Assembly (NCBI RefSeq): GCF_001515305.1
Contig: NZ_LNQV01000004.1
Location: 1-64,000, forward strand
Length of the DNA: 64,000 nt
From: Aquitalea pelogenes
GTDB taxonomy: Bacteria; Pseudomonadota; Gammaproteobacteria; Burkholderiales; Chromobacteriaceae
Reading direction: 5' to 3'
Every line of letters starts with the position of its first letter. The first letter of the stretch is position 1. The notes beneath the pieces are model-generated. The model was not told the DNA's origin and did not search any database. It was given only the letters and a program-made list of their open reading frames with translations. The position numbers and the translations under genes are program-made. Positions 62,524 to 64,000 of the stretch are shown one piece after another.

Positions 62524-64000
62524 ATGAACAAAAACTACCGCACCCGATTGCCCGGCAGCCAGCTGGACTACTACGACACCCGCGCCGCCGTTGACGCCAT
62601 TGCGCCCGGCGCCTATGCCACCCTGCCCTATACCTCGCGCGTACTGGCCGAGCAACTGGTGCGCCGCTGCGAACCGGAACTGCTGACCGACGCGCTCAAG
62701 CAACTGATCGAACGCAAGCGCGACCTGGATTTCCCCTGGTATCCGGCGCGCGTGGTGTGCCACGACATTCTGGGCCAGACCGCACTGGTCGACCTGGCCG
62801 GTCTGCGTGACGCCATTGCCGACAAGGGCGGTGACCCCTCGCTGGTCAACCCGGTGGTGCCGACCCAGTTGATTGTCGACCACTCGCTGGCCGTGGAATG
62901 CGGTGGTTTCGACCCGCAGGCTTTTGAAAAAAACCGTGCCATTGAAGACCGTCGCAATGAAGACCGCTTCCACTTCATCGAGTGGACCAAGACTGCCTTC
63001 AAGAATGTGGATGTGATTCCGGCCGGCAACGGCATCATGCACCAGATCAATCTGGAAAAAATGTCGCCGGTGATCCAGGTGCGTGATGGCGTGGCCTTCC
63101 CCGACACCTGTGTCGGCACCGACAGCCACACCCCGCACGTGGATGCACTGGGCGTGATTGCCATCGGCGTGGGCGGCCTGGAAGCGGAAACCGTGATGCT
63201 GGGCCACCCGTCCATGATGCGCCTGCCGGACATCGTCGGCGTCAAGCTCACCGGCCAGCGCCAGCCCGGCATTACCGCCACCGACATCGTGCTGGCGCTC
63301 ACCGAGTTCCTGCGCAAGGAGCGCGTGGTGGGCGCTTATGTCGAGTTCTTTGGTGATGGCGCTGCCAGCCTGTCCATCGGCGACCGTGCCACCATTTCCA
63401 ATATGTGCCCGGAATATGGTGCTACTGCTGCCATGTTCTATATCGACCAGCAAACCATCGACTACCTCAAGCTGACCGGCCGCGAAGCCGAGCAAGTGGC
63501 ACTGGTAGAAAACTACGCCAAGGTCAGCGGCCTGTGGGCCGACAGCCTGGAAAGCGCGCAATACGAACGCGTGCTGGAATTCGACCTGTCCAGCGTGGTG
63601 CGCAATATGGCGGGCCCGTCCAACCCGCACAAACGTCTGCCCACCTCGGCACTGGCCGAGCGCGGCATTGCGGTTGACCTGGACAAGGCACGTGCCGAAG
63701 AAGCCGAAGGCCTGCTGCCGGATGGCGCGGTCATCATTGCCGCCATCACCAGCTGCACCAACACCAGCAACCCGCGCAATGTGGTGGCCGCCGGCCTGCT
63801 GGCCAAGAAAGCCAATGAACTGGGCCTGCTGCGCAAGCCGTGGGTGAAGTCCTCGTTTGCTCCGGGCTCCAAGGTGGCCAGGCTGTATCTGGAAGAAGCC
63901 GGACTGCTGCCGGAACTGGAAAAGCTGGGCTTTGGCATCGTCGCCTATGCCTGCACCACCTGTAACGGCATGTCCGGCGCACTGGACCCGAAAATCCAGC
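62524..64000 (+). CDS. acnD: Fe/S-dependent 2-methylisocitrate dehydratase AcnD (3' end outside window)
   Basis: 492 codons are present from ATG 62524. It is an aconitase-superfamily enzyme of AcnD type: YYDTRAAVDAIAPGAYATLP at the start, TQLIVDHSLAVECGG, VGTDSHTPHVDALGVIAIG near residue 200, and cluster ligands Cys in ITSCTNTSNPRN and ACTTCNGMSG near the window edge. With PrpF it converts 2-methylcitrate to the isomer used by PrpB, replacing PrpD. The swivel domain and any prpF lie outside. Position after prpC supports AcnD over housekeeping AcnA. Confidence 0.9.
   Translation, partial: MNKNYRTRLPGSQLDYYDTRAAVDAIAPGAYATLPYTSRVLAEQLVRRCEPELLTDALKQLIERKRDLDFPWYPARVVCHDILGQTALVDLAGLRDAIADKGGDPSLVNPVVPTQLIVDHSLAVECGGFDPQAFEKNRAIEDRRNEDRFHFIEWTKTAFKNVDVIPAGNGIMHQINLEKMSPVIQVRDGVAFPDTCVGTDSHTPHVDALGVIAIGVGGLEAETVMLGHPSMMRLPDIVGVKLTGQRQPGITATDIVLALTEFLRKERVVGAYVEFFGDGAASLSIGDRATISNMCPEYGATAAMFYIDQQTIDYLKLTGREAEQVALVENYAKVSGLWADSLESAQYERVLEFDLSSVVRNMAGPSNPHKRLPTSALAERGIAVDLDKARAEEAEGLLPDGAVIIAAITSCTNTSNPRNVVAAGLLAKKANELGLLRKPWVKSSFAPGSKVARLYLEEAGLLPELEKLGFGIVAYACTTCNGMSGALDPKIQ

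Overview
The window is a GC-rich, gene-dense chromosomal segment with about 60 protein genes and no rRNA, tRNA, integrase, transposase or CRISPR that I can see. The block rpoE-rseA-rseB-mucD-grx-lepA-lepB-DUF4845-rnc-era-recO-(ABM)-pdxJ-acpS-nagZ, the acnD-type methylcitrate cluster and the overall protein flavour point to a betaproteobacterium of the order Neisseriales, most likely Chromobacteriaceae (Chromobacterium/Aquitalea/Vogesella-like). The taxon is inferred from gene content only.

Layout. 0-5 kb: edge of a PotA-type ABC gene, an AraC-type regulator, a secreted-protein/DUF2145 pair and a small low-complexity protein. 4.4-18.8 kb: an accessory stretch in which exporters or permeases repeatedly sit beside their probable regulators (DMT + Lrp, RhtB + LysR, BenE + MocR, YddG-like + AraC), plus a CBS protein, an aminopeptidase P and a peroxiredoxin flanked by two copies of a degenerate repeat. 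15.5-23.4 kb: glycerol use (glpR, glpD, glpF, glpK) with GlpR-box-like tandem repeats upstream of glpD and glpK; then pyruvate kinase. 25-32.5 kb: two overlapping alpha/beta hydrolases, sulfate-binding protein Sbp, a DUF2059 protein, an XRE-cupin regulator and two more exporters. 32.5-39.6 kb: a two-partner secretion locus (TpsB transporter, CdiA/FHA-like TpsA) whose 3' end is abruptly joined to the 5' part of a convergent ArsB/NhaD/SLC13-type permease. 39.9-48 kb: a membrane chemoreceptor, HrpA helicase and two tandem degenerate HD-GYP proteins. 48-60 kb: the conserved nagZ-to-rpoE block, all on the minus strand and tightly overlapped, with a sigma-E-like promoter before rpoE. 60.2-64 kb: prpB, prpC and acnD (2-methylcitrate cycle), with a 5 x 27 bp tandem repeat made from the last codons and stop codon of prpB.

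How it works together. The glp genes feed glycerol to dihydroxyacetone phosphate, and the nearby pyruvate kinase acts lower in the same route. The prp genes oxidise propionyl-CoA. The rpoE group is the envelope-stress sigma factor with its anti-sigma factor, RseB-type sensor and periplasmic protease, here continuous with signal peptidase, translation-fidelity and RNA-processing genes.

Sequence quality matters here. Six genes (an AraC regulator, an alpha/beta hydrolase, a DMT exporter, a LysE exporter, tpsB and the normally essential lepB) are broken or partly misread by single-base changes, nearly all in short homopolymers. Restoring one base gives the family sequence each time, so I read most of these as sequencing errors rather than true pseudogenes. 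I found no wholly new multi-gene system. The strongest odd signals are the truncated TPS/permease junction, the prpB 3' repeat array, the paired degenerate HD-GYP genes and a substituted NPA motif in GlpF.
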